From positions 1 through 64,000 of the forward strand of contig JANNZM010000111.1 in NCBI GenBank assembly GCA_031410595.1: a stretch of DNA of 64,000 nucleotides, read 5' to 3'. Positions 34,819 to 46,348 of this stretch are shown here, in pieces (position 1 is the first letter of the stretch; the number at the start of each line of letters is the position of its first letter). The notes under the pieces are model-generated. The model did no database searches. It worked only from the letters and a program-made list of their open reading frames with translations, and was not told the DNA's origin. This DNA comes from JANMCE01 sp031410595 (GTDB lineage: Bacteria > Actinomycetota > Acidimicrobiia > Acidimicrobiales > Ilumatobacteraceae). The position numbers and the translations under genes are program-made.

Positions 34819-36332
34819 TTAGCGGCCGAGTGCGATCGGTAGGGCGTGACGGGCGAGGTCGAGCAACCAGCCCGGCAGGACGCCGGCGAGGATAGTGAAG
34901 CCCAACGCCGCAGCCAAGCCAACCGATGCCGACAGCGGCACGCGGACCTTCTCGCGAGTGTCGTCACCAGCTTCGGCGTCACTCATGAACATCGACACGA
35001 CAATGCGCAGGTAGAGAAACGCCGATACCACGGCGCACAACATGGCCGTGACCGCCAAGGTGTAGCTGTGGTTCTCGGCCGCAGCACGGATGACGCTGAG
35101 CTTGGCGATGAAGCCGCTCGTCAACGGCGTGCCGGCTTGGGCGAGTAGAAAGATAGCGAAGACGAGGCCGAGTACCGGACGTTCTTTCGCCAGACCGCGG
35201 TAGGCAGACAGGCGGTGGTCGGCATCACCGGTGCGTCCGATGAGCGTGACGCAACCGAACGAACCGAGCACCACAATGGCGTACGTGAACAGGTAGAAGA
35301 GCGTGCCCGACGTTCCGGTGGGGCTGGCGGCGTGCAGACCGATCAGCATGAAACCAGCGTGGCTCACCGATGAATAGGCCAGCATGCGCTTTACGTTGGT
35401 CTGCACGACAGCCAGGAACGACCCAACGACCAGCGTAAGGATGGTGAGCACGAGCACCGCCGGTCGCCAGTCACGCACGTGAGTGGCAAAGGTGATGACG
35501 AATACGCGCAGCATGCCGGCGAACGCCGCGGCCTTGGCGGCCGAGGCCATAAATCCGGTGACCGGGGATGGCGCGCCCTGGTACACGTCGGGTGTCCACG
35601 AGTGGAACGGCGCAGCGGCGATCTTGAAGGCGAAACCAACAAGCAGAAGTGCCACGCCGGCCATCAGCAGACCGTTTTCCAACACCACGTTGGTACTGAG
35701 GAAGGCCGCGATCTTGCGGTAGTTGGTGGAGCCCGTGGCTCCGTAGATCAGGGCGATGCCGTAGAGCATGAAGGCCGACGAGAAGCCACCGAGCACGAAA
35801 TACTTGATGCCCGATTCCTGGCTGTCGATCCGCTTGAGATGGCTGGCCGCCATCACGTACAGGGCGATTGACAGGATTTCGAGGCCGAGGAAGAGAACCA
35901 CCATGTCGGTAGCCATGGCCATGATGACGCCACCGACTGCCGACATGAGCATGAGGGCGTAGAGCTCGACGCCGTCAAGGCCCTCACGACGAAGGTAGTC
36001 GTCCAGAAATAGTGCGGTCAGCAGTACGGCAGCGCAGATCAGCAGAGTGACGAAGAGGCTGAAACCGTCGAGAGCCAGCGCACCCTTGGCCAGGTTGCGT
36101 GGTCCGCCGTCATTTACCTTGTGCCACAGGATGATGGCCATGGTGCCGGCTGCGCCCGCGATGGTGGCTGTCGCGAACGCCAAGGCACCCTTTACCCACT
36201 TCCCGTAGGTAAGTGCAGATGCAACCATCAGCACCAAGCCGCCGCCGAGAAGGATAAGCAGCGGCGAGAGTGCGAACCAGTCGATCTTGGGGCCAACGAA
36301 TTTTTCGACCTCGGAAGCGGCTTGGGCGAGGA

Positions 36333-36336
<4 letters not shown>
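34819..36336 (-). CDS. nuoN: NADH-quinone oxidoreductase subunit N (14-subunit complex I)
   Basis: 505 aa, about 14 helices, antiporter-like subunit. Seen: AFKIAAAPFHSWTPDVYQGA and SPVTGFMASAAKAAAFAGML. Note HSWTPD, against HTWAPD in the NuoN at 3548-5047. The GTG start overlaps the nuoM stop (GTGA). Last gene of the long minus-strand unit; a strong hairpin follows the stop. Confidence 0.95.
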
Positions 36337-37892
<1,556 letters not shown>

Positions 37893-37894
37893 GA

Positions 37895-39790
37895 TCAGAA
37901 CATTCCTCGGCTGACGAACCAGGTGACCAGTGCAATGGCACCGACGCTGATCCCTATGGCATAGCGGCGCACGAACCCGGTCTGTAGTTTCCGCAAGACC
38001 GTGCCGAAGTTGCGGGCTTCAGCCGCAATACCGTTGACAGCACCATCAACGCCGCGAGCGTCGGCGAGCGTGATGAGGTCGAACATCTTGCGGCCGGGGC
38101 CACCCATGAACGCCGCGTAGGTCTTATCGACCCGCCAGGCATCGGCGAGTATGGCCGGCTCGATGGCCTTCGCCCGCTTCTTTTGGTAGACCGCGTAGGC
38201 GGCGGCGATGCCGATCAATCCCACGAGAACGGCGAACCCGGCAAGGATAATCTTCGTGCTGGTTGGCGAGGGCCACTTCGTTTCGGCCTCACCAACGACC
38301 GGCTCAAGCCAAATTTCGAGCCGCTTCACGCTGCTACTGAACGGCAGGTTGATGGCGCCACCGACAACAGAAAGCCCGGCGAGCACCACCAACGGCAGCA
38401 ACATGATGGGTGAAGACTCATGCGGCTTGAACTCACCGTGCGCACCATGATCCTCAGCATGCGATTCCCAGCGGGCATCGGAGAAGAACACCATGATGAC
38501 CTGGCGGGTCATGTAGTAGGCCGTGAGCAACGCAGTAACCAGACCGACCGCCCACAGCGCGGGGCTCTTGTGCCAGGCGTTGAGCAGGATTTCGTCCTTC
38601 GACCAGAACCCGGCGAACGGCGGCACGCCGGCAATGGCCAGCCAACCGATGATGAACGTGATGGCGGTGACAGGCATGAACTTGCGCAACATGCCCATGC
38701 GGCGCATGTCCTGCTCTTCGTGCATGCCGTGAATGACCGAGCCCGAGCCAAGGAACATCAGCGCCTTGAAGAACGCGTGGGTCACCATGTGGAAGATGGC
38801 GGCGACGTATGCGCCGGAGCCCACCGCCAGGAACATGTAGCCGAGCTGACTCACGGTGGAATAGGCCAGCACCTTCTTGATGTCGTTCTGCGCAACGGCG
38901 ACCGTTGCTGCGAAGAGCGCAGTGGCCGCGCCGACAATGGCGATGACGGTTCCGGCCTGCGGTACCTCGTGCAGCACCGGCGCCATGCGCACCATCAGGA
39001 AAACACCGGCGGTCACCATGGTGGCCGCGTGAATCAACGCGGACACCGGCGTGGGGCCTTCCATGGCGTCGGGCAGCCACACGTACAGCGGGAGCTGCGC
39101 ACTCTTACCGCAGGCACCCACAAAGGCGAACAACGCAATCGCCAGCGCAGTGGAGTGCGACAACGCTGCAGCGCCTTCCTTGAGGGCGAGGAAGTCGAGG
39201 GAACCAACCGCCTTGAACGTGAAGAACATCGCCATCATGAAGCCCCAGTCACCGATGCGGTTGGTGACGAAGGCTTTCTTGCCGGCGACCGCGGCCGAGT
39301 TACGGGTGTGCCAGAAGCTGATGAGGAAGTACGAGCACGTGCCTACGCCTTCCCACCCGAGGAACGTGACCAGCATGTTGGAGCCGAGCACCAACATGAG
39401 CATGGAGAACACGAACAGATTCAGGTACAGGAAGAACTTGGAGAACTTCGGGTCTCCGTGCATGTAGCCGATGGCGAACATGTGGATAAGCGTGCCGATA
39501 CCGGTAACAAACAACGCCATGGTGATGGACAACGGATCGGCCAGGAAGGCCAGATCGACATGGAACCGGCCAGCCGCGATCCAGGTGAACAGCGTGCGGA
39601 CGTGCTCGCGTTTCTCCGCCGGTTTGGAGATGAGGTCGAAGAACAACGCCACGGTGATGGCGAAGGCCGCGCCGGTCATGAGCGTGGCCAGCCAACCGGC
39701 CACCGGTTCGCCGAGGCGACGCCCCAACAGCAGGATCAGCGCAAAGCCGAGCAGGGGTAATGCTGGGATGAGCCAGACAAGGTTCAACAA
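37895..39790 (-). CDS. nuoL: NADH-quinone oxidoreductase subunit L (14-subunit complex I)
   Basis: 631 aa, standard length. Seen: FLGWEGVGTCSYFLISFWH (key Glu), GKSAQLPLYVWLPDAMEGP (key Lys), ALIHAATMVTAGVFLM and KKVLAYSTVSQLGYMFLAVG. The start is one of two adjacent TTG codons (39790 or 39787) with AAGGG about 9 nt upstream; no ATG is available nearby. The loop that is histidine-rich in the other NuoL is short here (ESHAEDHGAHGEFKPHES). Confidence 0.94.
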   Translation of the reverse strand: MLNLVWLIPALPLLGFALILLLGRRLGEPVAGWLATLMTGAAFAITVALFFDLISKPAEKREHVRTLFTWIAAGRFHVDLAFLADPLSITMALFVTGIGTLIHMFAIGYMHGDPKFSKFFLYLNLFVFSMLMLVLGSNMLVTFLGWEGVGTCSYFLISFWHTRNSAAVAGKKAFVTNRIGDWGFMMAMFFTFKAVGSLDFLALKEGAAALSHSTALAIALFAFVGACGKSAQLPLYVWLPDAMEGPTPVSALIHAATMVTAGVFLMVRMAPVLHEVPQAGTVIAIVGAATALFAATVAVAQNDIKKVLAYSTVSQLGYMFLAVGSGAYVAAIFHMVTHAFFKALMFLGSGSVIHGMHEEQDMRRMGMLRKFMPVTAITFIIGWLAIAGVPPFAGFWSKDEILLNAWHKSPALWAVGLVTALLTAYYMTRQVIMVFFSDARWESHAEDHGAHGEFKPHESSPIMLLPLVVLAGLSVVGGAINLPFSSSVKRLEIWLEPVVGEAETKWPSPTSTKIILAGFAVLVGLIGIAAAYAVYQKKRAKAIEPAILADAWRVDKTYAAFMGGPGRKMFDLITLADARGVDGAVNGIAAEARNFGTVLRKLQTGFVRRYAIGISVGAIALVTWFVSRGMF

Positions 39791-39794
39791 CGAT

Positions 39795-40112
39795 TTAGCC
39801 CTTCAGCATGGCGACATCATCGGCGGTCGCACCCGGCTTGCGCCGCAACAGAGCCACGACAATGCCCAGGCCCACAACGACCTCGGCCGCAGCCACAACG
39901 AGTACAAAGAACACAACGGTCTGCCCGCCGATGTCACCCAACCTGCGGCTGAGCGCAACGAAGGTGAGGTTCACGGCGTTGAGCATCAGCTCGACGCACA
40001 TGAACATGATGAGCGGATTGCGCCGTACCATGACACCGGCTGCGCCGATGGCAAACAGGAACGCGGCCAGCGCCAGATACCACGACGGCGTGGTGTGGAG
40101 AACGGCGATCAT
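39795..40112 (-). CDS. nuoK: NADH-quinone oxidoreductase subunit K (14-subunit complex I)
   Basis: 105 aa, three helices. IMFMCVELMLNAVNLTFVAL carries the conserved Glu. ATG at 40112 overlaps the nuoJ stop (ATGA). It ends with ATADDVAMLKG, 4 nt before nuoL. Confidence 0.93.
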   Translation of the reverse strand: MIAVLHTTPSWYLALAAFLFAIGAAGVMVRRNPLIMFMCVELMLNAVNLTFVALSRRLGDIGGQTVVFFVLVVAAAEVVVGLGIVVALLRRKPGATADDVAMLKG

Positions 40113-40669
40113 GACAATGCCTCCACGTCGATTTGCTTGGGTGGCCGACGGGCCAGGATGACGGTGCCCAGCACGGCAATGACCAGCAGCACGCTGGTGG
40201 CCTCGAAGGCGAACACGTAGTCGGAGAACAGGGAGAGGGCGAGCGCCTTCACGTTCTGTTCGCCGCCCTGCGCTGCGCCACCGGCCGCCAGCGCTCCGGT
40301 GATCTGCACACCGCGGACCTTGCCGCCGTGCACGAAGAACGATGCCAGCAGCACAACCAGGGTGCCAACACCGAGGCTGATGGCAACCGGGCGTTGACCC
40401 TTGAGTGGCTCGATGGCGAGTGATTCAGCCTTGTCGACGCCCATGAGCATGATGACGAAGAGGAACAGCACCACGATGGCGCCCGCGTAGACAATGATCT
40501 GCACGGCGGCTAGGAATTGAGCGTCCATAGCCAAGAACATCACGGCAATGCCAAAAAGAGTGAGCACCATGGAGAGTGCGCAGTGGACAGGGTGCTTACG
40601 AACGACTACCCCGACGGCTCCGAACAGCACCATGGCCGCGGCAACGATGAAGACAACGACTTCAACCAT
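40109..40669 (-). CDS. nuoJ: NADH-quinone oxidoreductase subunit J (14-subunit complex I)
   Basis: 186 aa, five helices, with VIVYAGAIVVLFLFVIMLMG as the conserved third helix. A Gly/Ala-rich loop (LAAGGAAQGGEQNVKAL) lies before the last helix. The ATG abuts the nuoI stop (TAA-ATG); the end overlaps nuoK. Confidence 0.93.
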   Translation of the reverse strand: MVEVVVFIVAAAMVLFGAVGVVVRKHPVHCALSMVLTLFGIAVMFLAMDAQFLAAVQIIVYAGAIVVLFLFVIMLMGVDKAESLAIEPLKGQRPVAISLGVGTLVVLLASFFVHGGKVRGVQITGALAAGGAAQGGEQNVKALALSLFSDYVFAFEATSVLLVIAVLGTVILARRPPKQIDVEALS

Positions 40670-41341
40670 TTAGTGATGCCCTCCATGATCGTCGTGAGAC
40701 TCGGCTACCGGCGCGGCTGCGACTTCGGCCGATTGGCCAATCTCAGCGGCGCGCACACCGTAGCCAAGCTCACCCGACCATCCAACAATCCCTTCAAAAG
40801 ACGCGTCGCCGCCGGGTGAGGTGGCCCGCATCCAACCGCTCGTCATCTCGTCGTCGCCGGGGCGCCAGTCTTCCCACGGCAGGTGCTTCGGGCGGCCGTC
40901 GTCACCGACCACCAACTCTTCTTTGGTGTAGATGGCGTCCTTGCGATTGGTGAACGAGAACTCGAACAGCTTCGTTTCGGTGATGGCCTCGGTGGGGCAG
41001 GCCTCCACACAGAGGTCACAGTGGATGCAACGCAGATAGTTGATCTCGTAGACATACCCGAACCGCTCCCCCGGTGACGTGGGGTTGTCGGGGTCGTTGT
41101 CGGCGCCGCGCACATAGATGCACTTGGCCGGGCACACGCCAGCGCACAGCTCGCAGCCGATGCACTTCTCCATGCCGTCCTCGTAACGGTTCAAGACATG
41201 GCGGCCGTGCAGACGTTCGGGCTTGGCGATCTTTTCGTCGTGCACGCCGTGCTTGCCGTAGCCACCGGAGTATTCGGTGGTGACCTTCTGCTTGCGGCCG
41301 ATTTGCTTGACCGTGACGAGGAAGCCTCCGAGGTAACCCAT
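40670..41341 (-). CDS. nuoI: NADH-quinone oxidoreductase subunit I (14-subunit complex I)
   Basis: 223 aa. Two [4Fe-4S] motifs, CIGCELCAGVCPAKCIYV and CIHCDLCVEACPTEAI, carry clusters N6a and N6b. A C-terminal extension of about 60 residues, absent from the other NuoI here, ends in a His/Asp tail (ESHDDHGGHH). ATG at 41341 overlaps the nuoH stop (TGATG). Confidence 0.95.
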   Translation of the reverse strand: MGYLGGFLVTVKQIGRKQKVTTEYSGGYGKHGVHDEKIAKPERLHGRHVLNRYEDGMEKCIGCELCAGVCPAKCIYVRGADNDPDNPTSPGERFGYVYEINYLRCIHCDLCVEACPTEAITETKLFEFSFTNRKDAIYTKEELVVGDDGRPKHLPWEDWRPGDDEMTSGWMRATSPGGDASFEGIVGWSGELGYGVRAAEIGQSAEVAAAPVAESHDDHGGHH

Positions 41342-42564
41342 CAGAATGCCGACCCTTCCATCTCGCGACGTTTCGCAGAAACCGATTGCGCCCGCAAGAG
41401 CAGCGCCGCACTGATACCGAACACAACCAGGTCAGCTGCAACAAGGCCGGCCTTGCGCTGGAAGTTCCAGCCTTTGCTCTGGGCCAGTTGCAAGGAGGCC
41501 AGCAGCAGCAGCCACGCCAGCGCAACCGGGATGAGCAGCTTCCAGCCGAGGTCCATCAGTTGGTCGTACCGCACGCGAGGAAGCGTGGCGCGGAACCAGA
41601 CGTACATGAACAGGAACAGGAACAGCTTGGCGAAGAACCACACGACGCCATACAGCCACTGCGGACCAGGGATGTTGCGCAGGAATGCGAACGGCGGCTG
41701 CGGGCCCCCGAGGAACAACGTAACGATGATGGCCGACATCGTGATGGTGTTCATGAACTCGGCCAGGAAGAACAGGGCGAAACGGATGGACGAGTACTCG
41801 GTGTTGAAGCCACCCACAAGCTCCTGCTCGGCTTCCACCAAGTCGAACGGCGGCCGGTTCAGCTCAGCGGTGGCGGCGATGACGAACACGATGAACGGCA
41901 CGAACGCCGTCGCGATCAAATTCCACCGCAGGACGGTGTCCTGTGCCTTCACGATGCCGCTGGTCTGCAGCGCGCCAGTGACCAGCACCACGGCCAACAC
42001 CGACAGTCCGAGCGCCGCCTCGTAGCTCACCATTTGAGCCGAGGCCCGCACCGAGCCGAGCAGCGGGTATTTCGAGCCCGACGCCCACCCGGCCAGCATG
42101 ATGCCGTACACCGCAATGGACGAAAGGGCCAGCACCAGCAGGATGCCGATGGGCGGATCGGCCAACTGCAGGGTGGTCCAGTGCCCGAACATCGAGATCT
42201 GACCAGGATGAGCCTTGTTGCTGAAATCACCACCGATAGGAATGGCAGTGAACACCAGGAACGCCGGCACGAGCGACAGGAAGGGTGCCAATTTGAACAC
42301 GAACGAGTCGGCCTGTTCGGGGATGAGGTCTTCCTTGAAGAACAGCTTGATGCCGTCGGCCAGGGTCTGCAAAAGACCGAACGGGCCGGCCTTGTTGGGG
42401 CCGACGCGGTTCTGCATACCGGCAATGACCTTGCGCTCGAACCACACCATGAACATGGTGGCAACCATGAGGAAGGCGAATGAGACGAGCACCTTGAGGC
42501 ACACGATGAGGAAGGCGGCCAGGCCAACGTGGCCCGACAGCATTGGGTCGGCAGCAAACATCAT
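41341..42564 (-). CDS. nuoH: NADH-quinone oxidoreductase subunit H (14-subunit complex I)
   Basis: 407 aa, about 8-9 helices. Seen: RVGPNKAGPFGLLQTLADGI, FFKEDLIPEQADSFVF, AGWASGSKYPLLGSVRASAQ with MVSYEAALGLSV, and NRPPFDLVEAEQELVGGFNT. ATG at 42564 overlaps the nuoG stop (ATGA). The C-terminal helix (WLLLLASLQLAQSKG and LVVFGISAALLL) extends beyond the short form found at 10218-11279. Confidence 0.95.
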   Translation of the reverse strand: MMFAADPMLSGHVGLAAFLIVCLKVLVSFAFLMVATMFMVWFERKVIAGMQNRVGPNKAGPFGLLQTLADGIKLFFKEDLIPEQADSFVFKLAPFLSLVPAFLVFTAIPIGGDFSNKAHPGQISMFGHWTTLQLADPPIGILLVLALSSIAVYGIMLAGWASGSKYPLLGSVRASAQMVSYEAALGLSVLAVVLVTGALQTSGIVKAQDTVLRWNLIATAFVPFIVFVIAATAELNRPPFDLVEAEQELVGGFNTEYSSIRFALFFLAEFMNTITMSAIIVTLFLGGPQPPFAFLRNIPGPQWLYGVVWFFAKLFLFLFMYVWFRATLPRVRYDQLMDLGWKLLIPVALAWLLLLASLQLAQSKGWNFQRKAGLVAADLVVFGISAALLLRAQSVSAKRREMEGSAF

Positions 42565-44873
42565 GCGGTCTCCACCGTGATATCGGTGACCAGGGCGGCG
42601 GCATCGATCAAGGTGCCTGCCGAGATACCGGGCTGATTGAAAGCGAGACGTGCCACGCCCTTCGGCACACCGGCGTCAACCGCAGCCGGCACAGTGAGGG
42701 TGCCCTTTGCGTTGGACACTTTGAGGTGGGTTCCGTTGCTCGCGCCAAGGCGGTTGGCGTCGGTCTCGCTGAGCTGCAACACCGCGCCCGGGGCAAGCTT
42801 GGCGAGGTGATCGCTGGTGCGCAGCGCCACCCCGTCGTCGTACAACTTGCGCGTGACCTGCAGGCGAAGCTGATAGCCGTTGAGGGCAGGCGGTGCGACG
42901 TTGACTGCGGCGACGACGTGGCCGACGGCTTCCCTCACTGGGAAGAGTCTGGCCGCATCTTCAAGCGATGCGATGTTGATGTCGCCGCCGAGGCGCTTGG
43001 CCAGGTCGGCGGCAATCATCCAGTCGGGACGAGCGGTACCGACCACGTTGACCTTCTTGTTCGTCTCGAGCACGCGGTGTTCGATGTTGGTGACCGTGCC
43101 GTCCTTCTCGCTGAAGGCAGCTGCCGGAAGGATCACCGAGGCATGTGAAGCCGACTCGGTGAGGAACGTGTCGATGGCAATCACCGAGGTGGCGTTGGCC
43201 AGGGCTTGCCGGGCCAATTCGGTATCAGGGAAGTCGCTGAGCGGATCGGCACCGAGCAGGATGAGGCAGCCCGTCTTGCCGTCGCGAGCGTCCTGCAAAA
43301 TCCCCAGCGCATCCTTGCCGTCGGCGCCGGGTCGCAGGCCTGCTTCAAGCGCGCCGATCACGTTGCCGCGGCGCAGCGCAGGCAGCACTTTCAGATCAGC
43401 GACGCCAGCCTGGAGCGCGGCGAGCGCGTCCATGGTGAACTGCGCGGACTCGGACAGCGAGGCCCGACCAACGACAGCAACGACGTTGCCCTTCACGATT
43501 TGGGCTGCTTCGTCGGCCAGGACTTGCCGGACGGCCGCCGCCTGCTCGCCGGGGGCGAACCGCACGCTCTTGGCGCAGTAACGGGTCATGCCGGTCTCGG
43601 TGGCCGAGATCTCAATGATGCGGATCTTCTTCTTCTCGGCCGCACCCTTCAGACGCAGGTACAGCACCGGCAACTCTTCCTTCAGATCCGGTCCGAGCAG
43701 GATCACCGTGGTGGCCGAGCAGGCATCGTTGATGGTGGCACGAGGCGTTTGCAGCAACTCGTACGGAAGCCCGTCACCCATCTGCGCATCGAGGTTCTGC
43801 GTCCCGATGACACGCGTGGCCAAACGAGCCCATGCCACGGCGTCCTCATTGGTGAGTCGGGCCCCACCAAGAATCGAAACGCTGGTCGGACCGCCCTGCG
43901 CGATGGCCGCCTTGATGGCCGCAGCCGCGCGGGTGAGGGCGTCATCCCACGATGTCGTTACGAAGCCGTCAGCCTGCTTCACGATGGGGTCACCGATACG
44001 GTCGGTGGAGTTCAATGACTCGAACGAGAAACGACCCTTGTCGCACAGCCAGCCGTGGTTGATGCCGTCATCGTCGAAGCCTTGGTAACGCAACAGGTCG
44101 TCACGGCTGGACTGCACCACGATCTGGCAGCCGACCGAGCAAGCAGTACAGGTTGACATGGCCTGATCGAGATCCCAGGGGCGAGCCTTGAAGCGATACG
44201 GCGACGCGGTGAGCGCGCCGACTGGACAGATCTGCACAGTGTTGCCGCTGAAGTACGACGAGAACGGTTCATCGGGGAAGGTCTGCACCTGGGTGTTGTT
44301 GCCGCGGTGGGTGAAGTGGATGAGTGGATCGCCGGCCACCTCATCGGCAAAGCGGGTGCAACGATCACAAAGAATGCAACGCTCGCGATCGAGGAACACC
44401 AGATCGCTGATGGGGATCGGCTTTTCGTAGTGGCGCTTTTCTTCCACGTACCGGCTCTCGCCCGGACCATGGCTGAACGCCTGATCCTGCAGCGGACACT
44501 CGCCACCCTTGTCGCACACCGGACAGTCGAGCGGGTGATTGGCCAGCAGCAGTTCAATGATGCCTTCCTGCACCCGCTTGGTGGTCTCCGACTCGGTAAA
44601 CACCTTCATGCCCGGAGCCACGGTCACCATACAGGTGGGGGTGAGCGCAGGACCTCGACCGGTGTCGACTTCGCATACGCACATGCGACACATGCCAACC
44701 GAGCTCATGCGGTCGTGGTAGCAGAACCGCGGGATGTACACATCCGCGTTCTCGGCCGCCTTAATGATGAGGTCACCCTTGCGCGCGACAACATCTTTCC
44801 CATTGATCTGAATAGCAACCGCATTCGGATCAACCGGCGGCGCGTCCGCGGGCGTGGATTCTGTCGTGCTCAT
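42561..44873 (-). CDS. nuoG: NADH-quinone oxidoreductase subunit G
   Basis: 770 aa. Ligands seen for N1b (FCYHDRMSSVGMCRMCVCEV, then CMVTV), N5 (HPLDCPVCDKGGECPLQDQA), N4 (CILCDRCTRFADEVAGDPLI and CPVGALT) and the accessory N7 site (CTACSVGCQIVV and WLCDKGRFSFE). The C-terminal half is the inactive molybdopterin-oxidoreductase-like domain. It sits between nuoF and nuoH and overlaps both. There is no counterpart in the 11-subunit operon. Confidence 0.95.
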   Translation of the reverse strand: MSTTESTPADAPPVDPNAVAIQINGKDVVARKGDLIIKAAENADVYIPRFCYHDRMSSVGMCRMCVCEVDTGRGPALTPTCMVTVAPGMKVFTESETTKRVQEGIIELLLANHPLDCPVCDKGGECPLQDQAFSHGPGESRYVEEKRHYEKPIPISDLVFLDRERCILCDRCTRFADEVAGDPLIHFTHRGNNTQVQTFPDEPFSSYFSGNTVQICPVGALTASPYRFKARPWDLDQAMSTCTACSVGCQIVVQSSRDDLLRYQGFDDDGINHGWLCDKGRFSFESLNSTDRIGDPIVKQADGFVTTSWDDALTRAAAAIKAAIAQGGPTSVSILGGARLTNEDAVAWARLATRVIGTQNLDAQMGDGLPYELLQTPRATINDACSATTVILLGPDLKEELPVLYLRLKGAAEKKKIRIIEISATETGMTRYCAKSVRFAPGEQAAAVRQVLADEAAQIVKGNVVAVVGRASLSESAQFTMDALAALQAGVADLKVLPALRRGNVIGALEAGLRPGADGKDALGILQDARDGKTGCLILLGADPLSDFPDTELARQALANATSVIAIDTFLTESASHASVILPAAAFSEKDGTVTNIEHRVLETNKKVNVVGTARPDWMIAADLAKRLGGDINIASLEDAARLFPVREAVGHVVAAVNVAPPALNGYQLRLQVTRKLYDDGVALRTSDHLAKLAPGAVLQLSETDANRLGASNGTHLKVSNAKGTLTVPAAVDAGVPKGVARLAFNQPGISAGTLIDAAALVTDITVETA

Positions 44874-46348
44874 CAGTGAGACCCTCCAGCGAGACCGGCG
44901 GTGAGGCTGGCGGCATTGTCCGAGCGAAGCGAGTCCGAGCGGCCCTGAGCGGTAGCGAAGGGTTCCGAGGCAATGAGGGGTATGCGCTTTCGCTTCACGA
45001 TCTTGGCCTCGAACTCTTCACGGAACAGCGTGAGCGCCGAATGCACCGGGGCAAAGGCTGAGGGCCCGACGAAGCAAATGGTGGTCATTTTGTATGGGAA
45101 CGGCACGGCCTCGAGGCCGAGAGCGGTAGACGATGCGTGCGGGAAGGCACCGGGGCAGATGGACTCGCCCACTTCCAGCAATTGCTCAAGGTCACCCTCG
45201 GTACCTTGCCCAGCCACGATGCGGGCCATGATGCGCTCAAGCCAGGTGCCACCTTCGCGACACGGCACGCACTTCCCACAAGACTCGTGAGCGTAGAAGC
45301 GGGTGAGGGTGAGCGCAGCGTGCGGGATGTCGGTGGTGGAATCCATCACCATGACGGCGCCAGAACCGAGCATCGACCCGGCTGCGCCAACGAGCTTGCC
45401 TTCGAACGGTAAGTCAAGCTGTTCGGGCGTGAACCATGGGGCCGAACCGCCGCCGGGCACGAACGCCTTCAACTCGTTGTCGTTGCGGATACCGCCGCAG
45501 AACTCTTCGTTGTAAAGCAGATCACGGAAGGTCGTGGTGCCGTTGATGATCTCGTACACGCCTGGGCGCTTCACGTGACCGGACACGGCCACCATGCGGG
45601 TACCGGGCGAAGTAGCGGTGCCGATGGCCTGATAGGCAGCCACCCCGTTCACGGCCAGCCACGGCAGGTTGGCCAGCGTCTCAACGTTGTTCACGATGGT
45701 GGGCTTGCCGTACAGGCCGATGGCTGCCGGGAAGAACGGAGGCTTCAACCGGGGCATGCCCCGTTTGCCTTCGAGGGATTCGATGAGCGCAGTCTCTTCA
45801 CCGACCACGTAGGCGCCCGCGCCCCAATGGAGCACGATGTCGACCGAGAAGTTCGAGCCGAGAATGTTCTTACCGATATACCCAGCGGCGTAGGCATCGT
45901 TGAGCGCCGTTGCGACACGCTCTTGCGCAACGGCCATTTCGCCGCGGACGTAGAGGAAGCACTGGCTGAGCCCGGCGGCGTAGCAGGCGATGAGGCAGCC
46001 TTCGAGGAGCTGGTGCGGATCGAGCTCCATGAGCAGGCGATCCTTGTATGTGCCGGGCTCACTCTCATCGCCGTTCACCACGAGGTAGCGCGGGAACACA
46101 CCCTGCGGCGTGAGACCCCACTTGACGCCGGCGGGAAAACCGGCCCCACCGCGGCCGAGCACGGTTGCGCCCTTGACCTCTTCGTGCACCGCAGTCGGCG
46201 ACTTGGCCAGCGTGGCCTTTAGGCCCTCATAGCCGCCGGTGGCGAGGTAGCGCGCCAGCGTGTGGGAATCCTCGTACTGAAAGCGCGAGGTCACGATCTT
46301 CGGACGGTCACCAGCAACGAAACCGGGTGCGTGCGGGTAGGTGGTCAC
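44873..46348 (-). CDS. nuoF: NADH-quinone oxidoreductase subunit F, with repeat-derived C-terminal tail
   Basis: 491 aa, FMN- and NADH-binding subunit with cluster N3. Seen: GRGGAGFPAGVKWG, VNGDESEPGTYKDR, GAGAYVVGEETALIES, and ESCGKCVPCREGGTWLERIM with GESICPGAFPHASST. GTG at 46348 overlaps the nuoE stop (GTGA). The last about 20 codons before SLTAGLAGGSH read straight through a 60-bp dispersed repeat (44915-44974), giving EPFATAQGRSDSLRSDNA, so the native C-terminus has been extended by an inserted element. Confidence 0.95.
   Translation of the reverse strand: MTTYPHAPGFVAGDRPKIVTSRFQYEDSHTLARYLATGGYEGLKATLAKSPTAVHEEVKGATVLGRGGAGFPAGVKWGLTPQGVFPRYLVVNGDESEPGTYKDRLLMELDPHQLLEGCLIACYAAGLSQCFLYVRGEMAVAQERVATALNDAYAAGYIGKNILGSNFSVDIVLHWGAGAYVVGEETALIESLEGKRGMPRLKPPFFPAAIGLYGKPTIVNNVETLANLPWLAVNGVAAYQAIGTATSPGTRMVAVSGHVKRPGVYEIINGTTTFRDLLYNEEFCGGIRNDNELKAFVPGGGSAPWFTPEQLDLPFEGKLVGAAGSMLGSGAVMVMDSTTDIPHAALTLTRFYAHESCGKCVPCREGGTWLERIMARIVAGQGTEGDLEQLLEVGESICPGAFPHASSTALGLEAVPFPYKMTTICFVGPSAFAPVHSALTLFREEFEAKIVKRKRIPLIASEPFATAQGRSDSLRSDNAASLTAGLAGGSH
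44915..44974 (+). repeat. Dispersed REP-like repeat, copy 2 (inside nuoF)
   Basis: 60 bp bounded by ATTG...CAAT. It shares CCGAGCGAAGCGAG near the left end, GAGCGGTAGCGA in the middle and CCGAGG at the right end with copies at 23011 and 48431. It is read in frame as part of nuoF. Confidence 0.8.

Noticed and set aside
44873..44990. Frameshift at the nuoF C-terminus
   Set aside because: The odd tail is fully explained by in-frame reading of the dispersed repeat; the frame joins nuoG by a normal TGATG overlap.
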